A DNA stretch of 64,000 bases from JAJTFA01 sp051715425. GTDB taxonomy: Bacteria; Bacteroidota; Bacteroidia; UKL13-3. Shown in pieces: positions 46,134-54,876 of this stretch. The notes under the pieces were generated by a model. That model was not told where the DNA came from. It saw only the letters and a list, made by a program, of their open reading frames with translations, and searched no databases. A program made the translations under genes and the position numbers. The stretch's first letter is position 1. Every line of letters starts with the position of its first letter. The stretch covers positions 434,001 through 498,000 of the forward strand of contig JBPXJS010000008.1 of assembly GCA_051715425.1 (NCBI GenBank). Reading direction: 5' to 3'.

Positions 46134-47126
46134 ATGAGCAGCCTATTTACCATTACCCAAACGGATGAAAAACTAAAAATAGAAATCCGTCCACCTATGA
46201 AATTTAGTGTAAAACTGATGCTTGTGATGGAAGGTATTGGTTATACCCTTGGTGCTGTTTTGCTCGCTTCTTTTTCTTTACAAGTGAGTGATGACGGCTT
46301 GCTGGAGGCTTTATATATTGGTGCCATTGGAATGCTCTATTTATTTGTATCCCGTAAATACATCAACAGGGTGTTTAGCAGAGAGGTGGTTGAAATAACA
46401 CATACTCAATTGAGTTTGCTTGAAACCAATTTCTCCGGCAGCAAACAGTTGGCTACGTATCCATTGAATGATTCACTTGCAATACGGTATGCAGGCCAAA
46501 GGGAATATACGCCACATCCCATGCACAGCCAAACACTTGATATTACAGGCCTGAGCATGACAGAAAAAGAAGTGCAATACCTGATTGAAGATGGTACCCT
46601 GGAAATTGATGATGGAAAAAATCCATTCAGGTTCGGGAAAAACCTCGCCTCGTGGGATGCGGAAGAGCTGATTACCCTGCTGGAAACATTTAGCGGAAAA
46701 GACCTTCACCGGGGAAATAATGACATGCCGGCTGCACAACTTGATTGGGAGAGTTTATCAGATTCCCCGCATGAAACAATTGATACGCAGGTTGAGGTAA
46801 CCCACTTAGATCCCGAAAGTGAATTTACCGTAACCATCACGGATACATCTGTAAAGGTTGAACATCCCAGACGCCAGGCTGAAGAAATAAACTGGAATGA
46901 TATTATGGAAATAAAAGTGATTACTACGGATGCAGGTCCGCTTTCTCCTGATTTGTGGCTTGCGTTAATTGGTGATCATAACGGATGCCTCATACCACAG
47001 GGTTGTTTGGGTTATGATGAGGTGTATGATATCGTATCACAATACCCGGGATTTCAGTTTGATCAGGTGATTGCTTCTGCAACCTCTACTGATAACCGGG
47101 AATTTTTAGTTTGGTCGCGGGATTGA
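46134..47126 (+). CDS. Membrane protein of unknown function
   Basis: From the ATG at 46134 the protein has 330 residues: a short polar start, two membrane helices near residues 30-75 (LMLVMEGIGYTLGAVLLASF; LYIGAIGMLYLFVSRKYI), then a long soluble part rich in Glu/Asp with beta-strand character (VTHLDPESEFTVTITDTSVK). It looks like a bacterial PH-like or membrane-anchored protein, but I recognise no family. The ATG at 46092 would add 14 hydrophobic residues and is possible. It is probably monocistronic. Confidence 0.6.
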   Translation: MSSLFTITQTDEKLKIEIRPPMKFSVKLMLVMEGIGYTLGAVLLASFSLQVSDDGLLEALYIGAIGMLYLFVSRKYINRVFSREVVEITHTQLSLLETNFSGSKQLATYPLNDSLAIRYAGQREYTPHPMHSQTLDITGLSMTEKEVQYLIEDGTLEIDDGKNPFRFGKNLASWDAEELITLLETFSGKDLHRGNNDMPAAQLDWESLSDSPHETIDTQVEVTHLDPESEFTVTITDTSVKVEHPRRQAEEINWNDIMEIKVITTDAGPLSPDLWLALIGDHNGCLIPQGCLGYDEVYDIVSQYPGFQFDQVIASATSTDNREFLVWSRD

Positions 47127-47240
47127 TATGGTATGCATAATTATAAATAGAGGGATACAACATTCTATCCGGTAAATAAACATCCTGAGGAGAAACAACA
47201 AAAAATCATTTAAATATTGGGTAACAAATTTGTGTACTCA

Positions 47241-47813
47241 TTATAACTTCCTGTTCCAAACGGTTGAGTCATTCTGTACGTATTTTACTATCCCATCCTG
47301 ATGGTTGTAGTAAATACTATCTCCAATTGACGTACAAGACTTAAATCCTTTATTGGTATTTATAAGGTACGTATACTTATACTCCTGAATAAAAGAAAAG
47401 TAGGTTCTGTATTCTTTATTGTTTACAGAAATTAAGAATGTTTCTGCTCCTGCCCTAAGTTTGATAGTTAAGATATTGGCAAATGTTGGCTTGTTTGGAA
47501 AATATTCTAAATAGATCTGTTCATCACTAACCGTAGTTGGGCAAGCCGCTGGCCCCTCTGAATAGGTAACGAAGCCTTTCTTCTCACCTGTCCCTGCACA
47601 ATTTACTGTATCTCCTCTGTTACTAATAAATACCAAAGCATCGCTGCCGTTGTGTGGACACCTGGAGCGTTGGTAAGCATCCATATTATTTTCAATGGTT
47701 TTGGTATCACAAGGGGTATCATCTTTACAACCCACCAGAAAAAAACAGAGCGTAATGGCAATAATGAAAATGGCGGAACCATTCTCTTTAATTGATTTTA
47801 AAGTTTTATTCAT
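47241..47813 (-). CDS. Lipoprotein of unknown function
   Basis: The 190 residues start with a lipoprotein signal (lipobox LVGC after IIAITLCFFLVG). They include several Cys (DDTPCDTKTIENN, SRCPHNG, NCAGTG, AACPTT) and no recognised domain. It is probably an outer-membrane lipoprotein. It stands alone between two plus-strand and minus-strand neighbours, and the flanking gaps are short and unremarkable. Confidence 0.65.
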   Translation of the reverse strand: MNKTLKSIKENGSAIFIIAITLCFFLVGCKDDTPCDTKTIENNMDAYQRSRCPHNGSDALVFISNRGDTVNCAGTGEKKGFVTYSEGPAACPTTVSDEQIYLEYFPNKPTFANILTIKLRAGAETFLISVNNKEYRTYFSFIQEYKYTYLINTNKGFKSCTSIGDSIYYNHQDGIVKYVQNDSTVWNRKL

Positions 47814-47921
47814 TTATATCTTTTCACAAAGTGAAATATTCTTTCGGATAAAAAAAACACTTTCATCATAACCCAACTAATCGCTTGTTTCCATCTGGCC
47901 TCCACCAATCCTCCAATCTCC

Positions 47922-48551
47922 CTACAACGTTACAAACCTGTAATTGCTAATCAGGCTATCGTCTTTTATGCTGTTGCCTTTAATCTGGTTGGGCAAGGCA
48001 TTCAGGTCCTTAATGGTATATATTTGCAAATCATGCTGGGTTGGGTAGCGTTCCTCCTCCCTCAGGTTTTTGCTCCTCTCTAACCTGCGCGAAACCTTCC
48101 TAACTTCTCCGGTACTTCTTTCTATATAAACCGTATCATACACTTTTACCGGAGCCACTTCCCGCTCCACATAAACCGTATCTGCCTCAGCAATTACCTG
48201 CACCGGTGCTATGGTTTTGTTTTTATTGAGAAGCAAGTATGCTCCACCAAGTAACAGTACCATAGCCGCTGCCTGCCACAACTGCAGGGGTAATGTCCAT
48301 ACCTGTTGTTTGGGCTTGTGGTGCACCTCATCAAATCTGTTTAACAATTGTTGTTTTATGGCCAGCTTTCTGTCGGGCTGAGTTTGGAGGGTTTCCTGCA
48401 CCTGTTGTATCGCTTCATGCATATCATCATACTCCACCTGTGTAAAATGGCGAAGCACTTCTTCCTGCTGCAACACGCTCAACCTGCTGAAAGGATACCG
48501 GTGCTGCCACTCAAATATGTCAACGGGAATTTGGTTTATATCAGTTGCCAT
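47922..48551 (-). CDS. Putative membrane anti-sigma factor
   Basis: The 209-residue protein has a cytoplasmic N-terminal part (about 1-88) with sigma-binding-like helices, one membrane helix (AAMVLLLGGAYLLLN), and a periplasmic tail with charged helices (ERSTGEVRKVSRRLERSKNL). Its start overlaps the ECF sigma gene by 11 bases, which is the standard place for an anti-sigma factor. No ZAS zinc motif (HxxxCxxC) is present, so its identification rests on layout and topology. Confidence 0.7.
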   Translation of the reverse strand: MATDINQIPVDIFEWQHRYPFSRLSVLQQEEVLRHFTQVEYDDMHEAIQQVQETLQTQPDRKLAIKQQLLNRFDEVHHKPKQQVWTLPLQLWQAAAMVLLLGGAYLLLNKNKTIAPVQVIAEADTVYVEREVAPVKVYDTVYIERSTGEVRKVSRRLERSKNLREEERYPTQHDLQIYTIKDLNALPNQIKGNSIKDDSLISNYRFVTL

Positions 48552-49080
48552 GACGAAAAGGGTTTATATGTTTCGATAATTTTTTAAGGAGATAATAGAT
48601 GCCGGATTTTACGGAGCCTTCAGGCAATCCGGTAATTTCGGCAATATTTTTTAAGGGCAGGTCGTGCTCAAAACGAAGCACAAAAAGGGTACGCTCTTTT
48701 TCACTCATCTCTCCCACCACGCGGCTCAGGGTTTGTTTCAGCTTTTGGTAATCAAATGTTTGTTGCATGCGGGTTTCTTCTGTAAAAGGGCGCTCATTCA
48801 ATAACCTGTTTCTGTTGCCCTCGTTTCGCAATATATTTTTACTGAGGTTGGCCGTAATGGTATATACCCAGGTAGAAAAAGTACGGCCGGAATCAAAAGA
48901 CTCCGGCTGTTCAATTACTTTTATAAATACCTCCTGCACCACATCTTCGGCCACCTGCCTGCTGCTCAGAAACTGCATGGAAAACCAAACCAGCTTATCA
49001 AAGTATCGCTCATACAGTTGCTCAAAGGCTTGTTTATTGCCTTTACAAACCTGTTTCATCAACTGTTCGTCAGTTTGCAT
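48541..49080 (-). CDS. ECF sigma factor (sigma-70 family)
   Basis: From the ATG at 49080 the protein has 179 residues. Region 2 is FDKLVWFSMQFLSSRQVAED and VVQEVFIKVIEQ, with TFSTWVYTITANLSKN. Region 4 is MSEKERTLFVLRFEHDLPLK, then IAEITGLPEGSVKSGIYYLL. It directs RNA polymerase to a set of target promoters and is probably held by the anti-sigma encoded right after it. A TTG seven codons upstream (49101) is also open but less likely. Confidence 0.88.
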   Translation of the reverse strand: MQTDEQLMKQVCKGNKQAFEQLYERYFDKLVWFSMQFLSSRQVAEDVVQEVFIKVIEQPESFDSGRTFSTWVYTITANLSKNILRNEGNRNRLLNERPFTEETRMQQTFDYQKLKQTLSRVVGEMSEKERTLFVLRFEHDLPLKNIAEITGLPEGSVKSGIYYLLKKLSKHINPFRHGN

Positions 49081-49115
49081 TTGTGCGTTGGCCTGTTTCA
49101 AAAAAACGTTATTTC

Positions 49116-50252
49116 TTATTTAAAATACTTGCGCGTTTCTGCTTCTTCAGGCCTGCCTTTTACAATCTGCAAAATCCGGTTTTTCATGTCTTCCGCCTTA
49201 TGCTCCTCGCCCGACAGTTTATAATGATCGTATAACTTTACCATAGGCACCACATAATTCCCATTGGTAAGCCGGGTATAATGCTCGGATATATCGTAGA
49301 AAAAAGGTTTATCTATATAATCCAGCGCATATACCTGCTCCATATTCTTTTTCAGTATAGCAATATTATCAATGCTCTCTTTGCTGTATTCATATGCCAA
49401 ACCGGTGAGGTATAAATTTTCAGCAATGGGCTTGGTATAGGTTTCGCCACAGGTTAATGCCACATATACCGGGGCCTTTTTGCTGTTATTGGCGATGTGT
49501 TTAATCAGCTCCTTCTCAAAACGCTCCTGGTTGCTGGTATCGGCTTCCCATTTAGGAATGCCCAGTTCTTTAAATAGTTTCTCGCGGTACGAATCAATGC
49601 GAACAAGGGAAGCATTCATCACTGTTACATCCCTTCTGAAACCTTTTTGTTGCAGCATCCATACCGGGTATGAATCATTATCGCCACAGGTAAGCAAAAT
49701 GGCATTGGGCTTTAATCCGGCCAGCACATTGTAGTTATAATACATTAAGCCGGGAGAGTAAGGTGCCTTATCCAGCCACTGTTTGCAATACTTATCGCGT
49801 TTGGCTATATCCCTTTCCACTTCACCCCATACAATCATATCACTCAGGTGTTCTGTGCGGTCCTTACCCAGTTCTTCGGCTTTTTTCAGGTGATCCAGGT
49901 AAGCAAAATTATTTCCTTCAAACATCCATTTGCAAGCATGGTACTCAAAACTATTCGGCACAGCTGCGGCCATTTCATTAATCAGACTTCTCATCTGCTC
50001 TACCTTTTCCTTATGCGGCCTTTTATCTGTTGTATCCAGGCGCAGCAGGTTGCGGGTAGAGCGGTAATAATTGTACCAGGCCAATCCGTTGCTTCTGTTC
50101 TTATCAATCTCGGCCTTCCACAAATTCCGTTGCTCAGCATACCAGCTTACCGGTTTTAGCTGGGTGGCAAAGCTTAAAATGGGTTCCGGTTTTTGGGCCT
50201 GTAAAACACTTGTTATTAAACAGAGTGTTATGGTTATTAAGATTGTTTTCAT
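49116..50252 (-). CDS. Exported protein resembling the C-terminal part of DUF2723 proteins
   Basis: The 378-residue protein has a signal peptide (MKTILITITLCLITSVLQAQ). The body contains NAILLTCGDNDSYPVWMLQQ, then KGFRRDVTVMNASLVRIDSY, very close in pattern to the periplasmic C-terminal block of DUF2723 membrane proteins, which are oligosaccharyltransferase-like proteins of Bacteroidota. The membrane part is absent. Its role is unknown; it might bind or process a glycan partner. It lies just upstream of the sigma gene on the same strand, so the sigma operon may include it. Confidence 0.6.
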   Translation of the reverse strand: MKTILITITLCLITSVLQAQKPEPILSFATQLKPVSWYAEQRNLWKAEIDKNRSNGLAWYNYYRSTRNLLRLDTTDKRPHKEKVEQMRSLINEMAAAVPNSFEYHACKWMFEGNNFAYLDHLKKAEELGKDRTEHLSDMIVWGEVERDIAKRDKYCKQWLDKAPYSPGLMYYNYNVLAGLKPNAILLTCGDNDSYPVWMLQQKGFRRDVTVMNASLVRIDSYREKLFKELGIPKWEADTSNQERFEKELIKHIANNSKKAPVYVALTCGETYTKPIAENLYLTGLAYEYSKESIDNIAILKKNMEQVYALDYIDKPFFYDISEHYTRLTNGNYVVPMVKLYDHYKLSGEEHKAEDMKNRILQIVKGRPEEAETRKYFK

Positions 50253-50404
50253 ATTTTTTTGCTTCTTTTGGTATTATACACCTGCCTGACACAAAGGTTC
50301 AAACAAGGTAAATTTTTTTTCAGTCTTTTTTAATGAAGCGGTCTTCTTGTATTTACCCCCTTGCTTTACCCAATTGCGTTTCCGGCCCTTTTATAAACCA
50401 CCCA

Positions 50405-50429
50405 CATCATATACCTTGCTTATATGATG
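50405..50429. promoter_or_regulatory. Perfect 9-bp inverted repeat, possible operator
   Basis: CATCATATA and TATATGATG are exact inverted repeats separated by 7 bases (CCTTGCT). They lie 77 bases before the ATG of the SGNH hydrolase gene and between two divergent transcripts (the sigma operon and the SGNH hydrolase). There is no T run, so a terminator is unlikely; a protein-binding site is the simplest reading. Confidence 0.45.
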
Positions 50430-50505
50430 GAGAGCATAATCCCATCAGAAGGTAGATTTTTCCTGAGGCAAAACAACCTTTTCTAAAAAAAACAATCTTA
50501 CGTGT

Positions 50506-51786
50506 ATGAACAAATTGACCCTACTCACCATTGCCTGTTTTGTTTCTTTATTTACCAATGCCCAAACCAAAAGGGTATTGTTTGTAGGCAATAGCTATAC
50601 TTATGTAAACGATCTGCCCATGATGACGGCCGGATTTGCCACTGCCAACGGAGATACCCTCATTTACGACAGCCATACATCGGGCGGAGCCACCCTGGAG
50701 CAACATGCCGGTGACGCTACCCTGATTAACAAAATTAAAACCGGCAACTGGGATTATGTGGTATTACAAGAGCAAAGCCAACTCCCATCTTTTGAATTAT
50801 CGCAGGTGCAAACGCAGGTATTTCCTTATGCCCGCTACCTTGATAGCATTATTTCACTTGGCAAAAACGGCTGCACCCAAACCGTATTTTATATGACCTG
50901 GGGACGCAAAAATGGTGATGCTTCCAATTGTGCTTTCTGGCCTCCTGTATGCACCTATAAAGGCATGGACAGTTTATTAAACCTGCGCTACCGCATGATG
51001 GCCGACAGCAATGATGCCATGGTGGTGCCTGTTGGAGCCGTGTGGAACGAGGTTCGCCAAAACTTTTTATCCATTGATCTTTATCAGTCAGATGAAAGCC
51101 ATCCTTCCCTTTATGGAACATATGTGGCAGCCTGCTGTTTTTATACCGCATTTTTCAGAAAAAACCCTGAACTGAGGGCATACGTGCCAACAGGTATTGA
51201 TGCCACCATTTCACGCGGATTAAAAAATGTAGTACGAAGAACCATACTGGATAGCTTAGGTAAATGGCGCATCGGTATATCCGACCCCAAAGCTAATTTT
51301 TCTTTCAATCTAAACCTGCCTGCAAAACAGGTTCAATTCTTAAATCAATCGAGCAACGTTTTAACCCATTTATGGGATTTTGGTGACGGAGCCACCTCTA
51401 ACGATGCCAGCCCGACACATACCTATGCTGCCAACGGAAGTTATATGGTTAAACTCCTGAGTACCGGTGATTGCAACTTATGGGATACCTTATCTAAAAG
51501 GGTAAATATTGGTGTAAATACCGGTTTGCACACACCTGATCCTTCTGTTGTTTTATCTGTTTACCCCAACCCTTCAAATGGCGTATTTAACGTTGAGTGG
51601 CCACAACCAACAGCCGCTCCATTCCGTTTATTAAATATTCAGGGGGCCGAACAAAAAAGTGGCGTATTGATAACAGGTAAACAAGTACTTGATCTCTCCA
51701 GCCTGCCTTCCGGAGTTTACCTGCTGGAAATAACCACAGAAAACAAAGCGGTTTTATTTCATAAACTCATTTATGTAAAACCATAA
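50506..51786 (+). CDS. T9SS-exported SGNH hydrolase with PKD domain
   Basis: The 426 residues start with a signal peptide (MNKLTLLTIACFVSLFTNAQ). An SGNH/GDSL hydrolase follows: nucleophile Ser30 in FVGNSYTY and the Asp/His pair in QSDESHPSLYGTYVA. Next comes a PKD domain (VLTHLWDFGDGATSNDASPT) and a T9SS type A sorting domain (LSVYPNPSNGVFNVEWPQ to LIYVKP). It is probably an esterase or acetyl-hydrolase acting on polysaccharide at the surface. It is expressed alone, with an inverted repeat 77 bases upstream of its start. Confidence 0.9.
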   Translation: MNKLTLLTIACFVSLFTNAQTKRVLFVGNSYTYVNDLPMMTAGFATANGDTLIYDSHTSGGATLEQHAGDATLINKIKTGNWDYVVLQEQSQLPSFELSQVQTQVFPYARYLDSIISLGKNGCTQTVFYMTWGRKNGDASNCAFWPPVCTYKGMDSLLNLRYRMMADSNDAMVVPVGAVWNEVRQNFLSIDLYQSDESHPSLYGTYVAACCFYTAFFRKNPELRAYVPTGIDATISRGLKNVVRRTILDSLGKWRIGISDPKANFSFNLNLPAKQVQFLNQSSNVLTHLWDFGDGATSNDASPTHTYAANGSYMVKLLSTGDCNLWDTLSKRVNIGVNTGLHTPDPSVVLSVYPNPSNGVFNVEWPQPTAAPFRLLNIQGAEQKSGVLITGKQVLDLSSLPSGVYLLEITTENKAVLFHKLIYVKP

Positions 51787-51804
51787 AAAGGGGTTTCCTT
51801 TTTT
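51785..51804 (+). terminator. Weak terminator after the SGNH hydrolase gene
   Basis: AAAAAGG and CCTTTTT can pair around GGTTT, giving an AT-rich stem followed by T. Stability is low. The remaining 51805-52043 gap shows nothing else. Confidence 0.4.
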
Positions 51805-52043
51805 GTCTTTTAAAAAGGGCAAAGCGTATTATCCGTTAAACACTTTATTTTTTATGGTGCAGGTATGGCAAGGTTTTGCGTGCCTTTTTATCTGCTTTTT
51901 TCGACCTCATTTGCTAAAAAAAACACCCTCGTTTTATTTCCTTTTTTTCAAATTCTGCTACTGAAAATCAGTGTGGTTCAATTTTTTTTCATCATCCATT
52001 GGGGGTAACAAAACAGCCCTTGTTCCCATGAGTGAAATCATAA

Positions 52044-52481
52044 ATGAATATGAAAAAACACAAATTAATTTTCGCTATGGCCATCGCTTTTGGCATCGCC
52101 TTTGTATCGTGCAAAGACTCCGATGATTCGGACACCCCATCAACTCCAAAAACCAAAGAATCCATTCTTAAAGACCAAACCTGGTTGCTTGACAGTGCCA
52201 GAAACGGAGTGCAGGTATCATCATCATCCAATGTTCGCTTCCGCTCCGACAAAACTTTTAAAAACGAAACCATGTTGGCCAACCCCATCAGTTCAGGTAG
52301 CTGGTCGCTCTCGGGCGATACGCTGGTATTGAGCGCACGCTTATTTAACAACAATAATCAGTTTGCATCCAAGTACCTGATTACGGAATTAACCACTGAA
52401 AAAATGATATTGAGAGAAGATTTTAAAACCAATACTTCTGCAAAAACCATTATGTATTATTACAGCAAAATTTCACTTTAA
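52044..52481 (+). CDS. Lipoprotein with lipocalin-like fold
   Basis: The 145 residues start with a lipoprotein signal (lipobox FVSC after KLIFAMAIAFGIA). A Ser/Thr/Asp-rich linker follows (DSDDSDTPSTPKTKE), then a strand-rich domain with QTWLLDSARNG, NVRFRSDKTFKNE, SGSWSLSGDTLVL. This is typical of the lipocalin-like or DUF-type Bacteroidota lipoproteins. It may start at the second Met (MKKHKLIFA). No catalytic residues are seen; a role in ligand binding is a guess. Confidence 0.75.
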   Translation: MNMKKHKLIFAMAIAFGIAFVSCKDSDDSDTPSTPKTKESILKDQTWLLDSARNGVQVSSSSNVRFRSDKTFKNETMLANPISSGSWSLSGDTLVLSARLFNNNNQFASKYLITELTTEKMILREDFKTNTSAKTIMYYYSKISL

Positions 52482-52495
52482 CAGTTAAAACAAAA

Positions 52496-52530
52496 CCGGC
52501 AGCTATTCCATTACAGAATGCTGCCGGCTT
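52496..52530 (+). terminator. Terminator between two convergent genes
   Basis: CCGGCAGC and GCTGCCGG form a perfect stem, with ATTC/GAAT extending it inward. A T-rich tail is present on the plus strand and A-rich flanks make it usable on both. Confidence 0.85.
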
Positions 52531-52549
52531 TGTTGTTTGTTGCTTCTGT

Positions 52550-54298
52550 TTATTGCATCATCAGTTCCCTGATGTATTTAACAGGAGCACTGCCATAACC
52601 CAGGAATTTTTCGTGAAAGTTTTTGAGGTTAAATGTTTCTCCCTGTTTTTTCTTTAGCTCTTCGCGGAACTCATAAATTTCCATAAAGCCGGTAAAATAA
52701 GAGCATAACTGCACCTGGGTAAGTGTTACCCTTTTCCATTTTCCTTCGGCTTCTGCCTGTTGCTGGAAAGCCTCATCTACCAATAAATGTAAGGCTTCTT
52801 CTTTGCTCATATTGTTTACATGCACGCTATAATCTAAAATGGTATTGCAGGTAGAGCGTAAATTCCATTTGTAATACATCAGCCACATTTCGGGCGATAC
52901 TTCACCTGTTTTCTCATCGGCACCATATCCGTTTTCCAGCATCATTTTTTCAGTATACACTGCCCAGCCTTCTATCATGGCACCATTGCCCAAAATGGAT
53001 TTGATGATACTCGGACTTTGGTTGCTATACACCAGTTGCGTGTAGTGGCCGGGAATGGCTTCGTGTATATTGAGGATTTGTAAAATATAGTGGTTGTACT
53101 CGCGCAGGTAACTTTCTGCACGGGTTTTATCCCAGCCACTGAGGCTACCTACATTGTAATAGGTATTTCCGCCTTTATCATAAGGTCCGGGGGCTGAAAT
53201 AGAGGCACCTGCCACACCGGCCATATAATCAGGTTCTCTGCGCACCACCAATGGTTTTGATGGATCGATATAAATGAGATTCTTGTTGCTGATAAAAGAA
53301 GTAAGCACCGGTATTTGTTGCTCTATAGCTGCCTGAAACGAATCGGGCTGCACGTGTTTTAAGGAGAGCTGGTTAATGACTGCTTTAATGAGTTGAAGCG
53401 TATCGGCAGGCTTTTGTTGTTTGCCCATATAGGTTGGCCATAGTTGATTGGCCAGTGCATACATTTTTTGGTGAAGATCTTTTTTATGTGCAAGGGCTTT
53501 TTGGTAAATCTCTTCGGCCTTAAATCCGGATTGGATATCGTACTCAAATTTTTGCTGATACAATTCCTTGCCCAAACGGAAAGAGCGGGGTTGGGTATGT
53601 GTTAAGCCCTTTAACCAGGTAATATAAGATTGAATGGCAGCCACGGCCTCCCGTGCGCGGGTTTTCATGGCGGCTTTTTCGGCATCCGTAAAGTCTGCGG
53701 TATCTACAGCGGCCATAAAATCAGTTTCGAAAATAGAGAGGCCACCGGTGTTTTGATCAATGGCCAGTTGGGTATGTTCAATAGTGGGGTTTTTAATATT
53801 CTGTTTGGCGGCTGCAAAATAGGCGGGCACATAAGCGAGGCGCTGATAAAAGCGGGTAAGTCTTTCTTTTAAGGGAGCATAATTGTTATTGAGCATATCG
53901 GCAAAGGTGCTGCCCAGGTTATAATCGGATGGGTTCCACTCCCAGGCCAGCATGTGGGTTTGGCCCCAGATGGTAAAGCGGAAAAAGTTTTCCAGCATAT
54001 AATAATCTGTTTTATTATTTGCAGATAAGGCTTTGAGTTCAAACCCGTGGAGGGAATCCAGGTGTTGCTGGCAAAAGGCCAGTTCTTTTTCTCTGGTGGC
54101 CGCATCGTGGATGGATAATACACTATCATAATCGTGGTAACCTACACTGCTGGCCCAGGCCGGGTATTGTTTCCACAGTTGGAGTACTACTCTTTCTTTA
54201 TAGGATTCAAAAGTCGTTTCCGGATTTGGGGTTTGTGTGCCATTGCAGGCATAAAGCAGCAGCAGGGCGAGTGTTGCAGGGATGGATAACAGTTTCAT
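52550..54298 (-). CDS. DUF885 family lipoprotein metallopeptidase
   Basis: From the ATG at 54298 the protein has 582 residues with a lipoprotein signal (lipobox LYAC in LALLLLYACNG). The DUF885 catalytic block is NIHEAIPGHYTQLVYSNQ, with a downstream Glu in MIEGWAVYTEKMMLENGYG; together these form a zinc site. Family members are peptidases with roles that differ; a carboxypeptidase-like activity is likely. The protein should sit at the outer membrane. The upstream gap holds the start of the accessory region. Confidence 0.88.
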   Translation of the reverse strand: MKLLSIPATLALLLLYACNGTQTPNPETTFESYKERVVLQLWKQYPAWASSVGYHDYDSVLSIHDAATREKELAFCQQHLDSLHGFELKALSANNKTDYYMLENFFRFTIWGQTHMLAWEWNPSDYNLGSTFADMLNNNYAPLKERLTRFYQRLAYVPAYFAAAKQNIKNPTIEHTQLAIDQNTGGLSIFETDFMAAVDTADFTDAEKAAMKTRAREAVAAIQSYITWLKGLTHTQPRSFRLGKELYQQKFEYDIQSGFKAEEIYQKALAHKKDLHQKMYALANQLWPTYMGKQQKPADTLQLIKAVINQLSLKHVQPDSFQAAIEQQIPVLTSFISNKNLIYIDPSKPLVVRREPDYMAGVAGASISAPGPYDKGGNTYYNVGSLSGWDKTRAESYLREYNHYILQILNIHEAIPGHYTQLVYSNQSPSIIKSILGNGAMIEGWAVYTEKMMLENGYGADEKTGEVSPEMWLMYYKWNLRSTCNTILDYSVHVNNMSKEEALHLLVDEAFQQQAEAEGKWKRVTLTQVQLCSYFTGFMEIYEFREELKKKQGETFNLKNFHEKFLGYGSAPVKYIRELMMQ

Positions 54299-54392
54299 AG
54301 GTGCTAAAATAAGGGATTTAGAGGGGTAAAAAAGCATAAATACAGGAGCGGTTGCCCTAAAACAGGCAAAAACCCATAAAAACGGGGGTAAA

Positions 54393-54436
54393 AAAAAAGA
54401 GTGTTTTCACTCTATAAAAAGAATGTTTTCACTCTT
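54393..54436. repeat. Two tandem near-identical small hairpins
   Basis: AGAGTGTTTTCACTCT is a perfect 6-bp hairpin with a TTTT loop, and a second near-copy (AAGAATGTTTTCACTCTT) starts 22 bases later with one A-C mismatch. They lie about 100 bases upstream of the DUF885 gene. Confidence 0.6.
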
Positions 54437-54653
54437 GTTTTTGATGAAAAGGATGTGGAGGTTTGTGGGAGGGTAAACGTGTTCAAATGAATATAAACGG
54501 ATATAAATGTTTGTACACGTTTATTCCGATAAATAAATATTTAAAAACGCAATAGATAACCCACTGAATATGTGCAGATACAGAATTATGCATTGCGTAT
54601 ATTTATGAGTTATAAGTAAGGCGGGCTGACATCCTCCGAAGACAAATTATCGT

Positions 54654-54781
54654 TAGCCAAAAGCATTTTTAATTTTAAATAAATCGGCAGACTTTCCCAC
54701 ACTCGGGCGACCGCTTCTCCGACCGCTCAAAAGTTTAAATTTTACACCACCGCACATTTTTCGGCAAAGCCGTTTTGGCTA
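54654..54781. repeat. Long-spaced inverted repeat, outer boundary of accessory region
   Basis: TAGCCAAAA at 54654-54662 and TTTTGGCTA at 54773-54781 are exact inverted repeats about 110 bases apart. Shorter arms between them (AATTTTAAAT versus GTTTAAATTT) can also pair. No gene lies inside. It resembles a structured boundary or recombination site rather than a coding or promoter region. Confidence 0.5.
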
Positions 54782-54788
54782 TCACACA

Positions 54789-54855
54789 TTGCAGCACATT
54801 TCCAAGCCCGCTCAAAAATCGACCGCACAACCAAAGGCTTGTAAAAGAGCTGCAA
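54789..54855. repeat. Two-part hairpin (TTGCAGC / CAAGCC arms) past the nuclease gene
   Basis: TTGCAGC pairs with GCTGCAA, and inside it CAAGCC pairs with GGCTTG. The internal loop is exactly 7 bases on each side and the apical loop is 27 bases. It lies 22 bases past the end of the HNH gene at 54877. It could terminate the minus-strand operon, but it has no T run. The two-box layout also recalls integron attC sites, although the canonical GTT core is missing. Confidence 0.5.
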
Positions 54856-54876
54856 TCGTCCTCGCTCACATTACTT

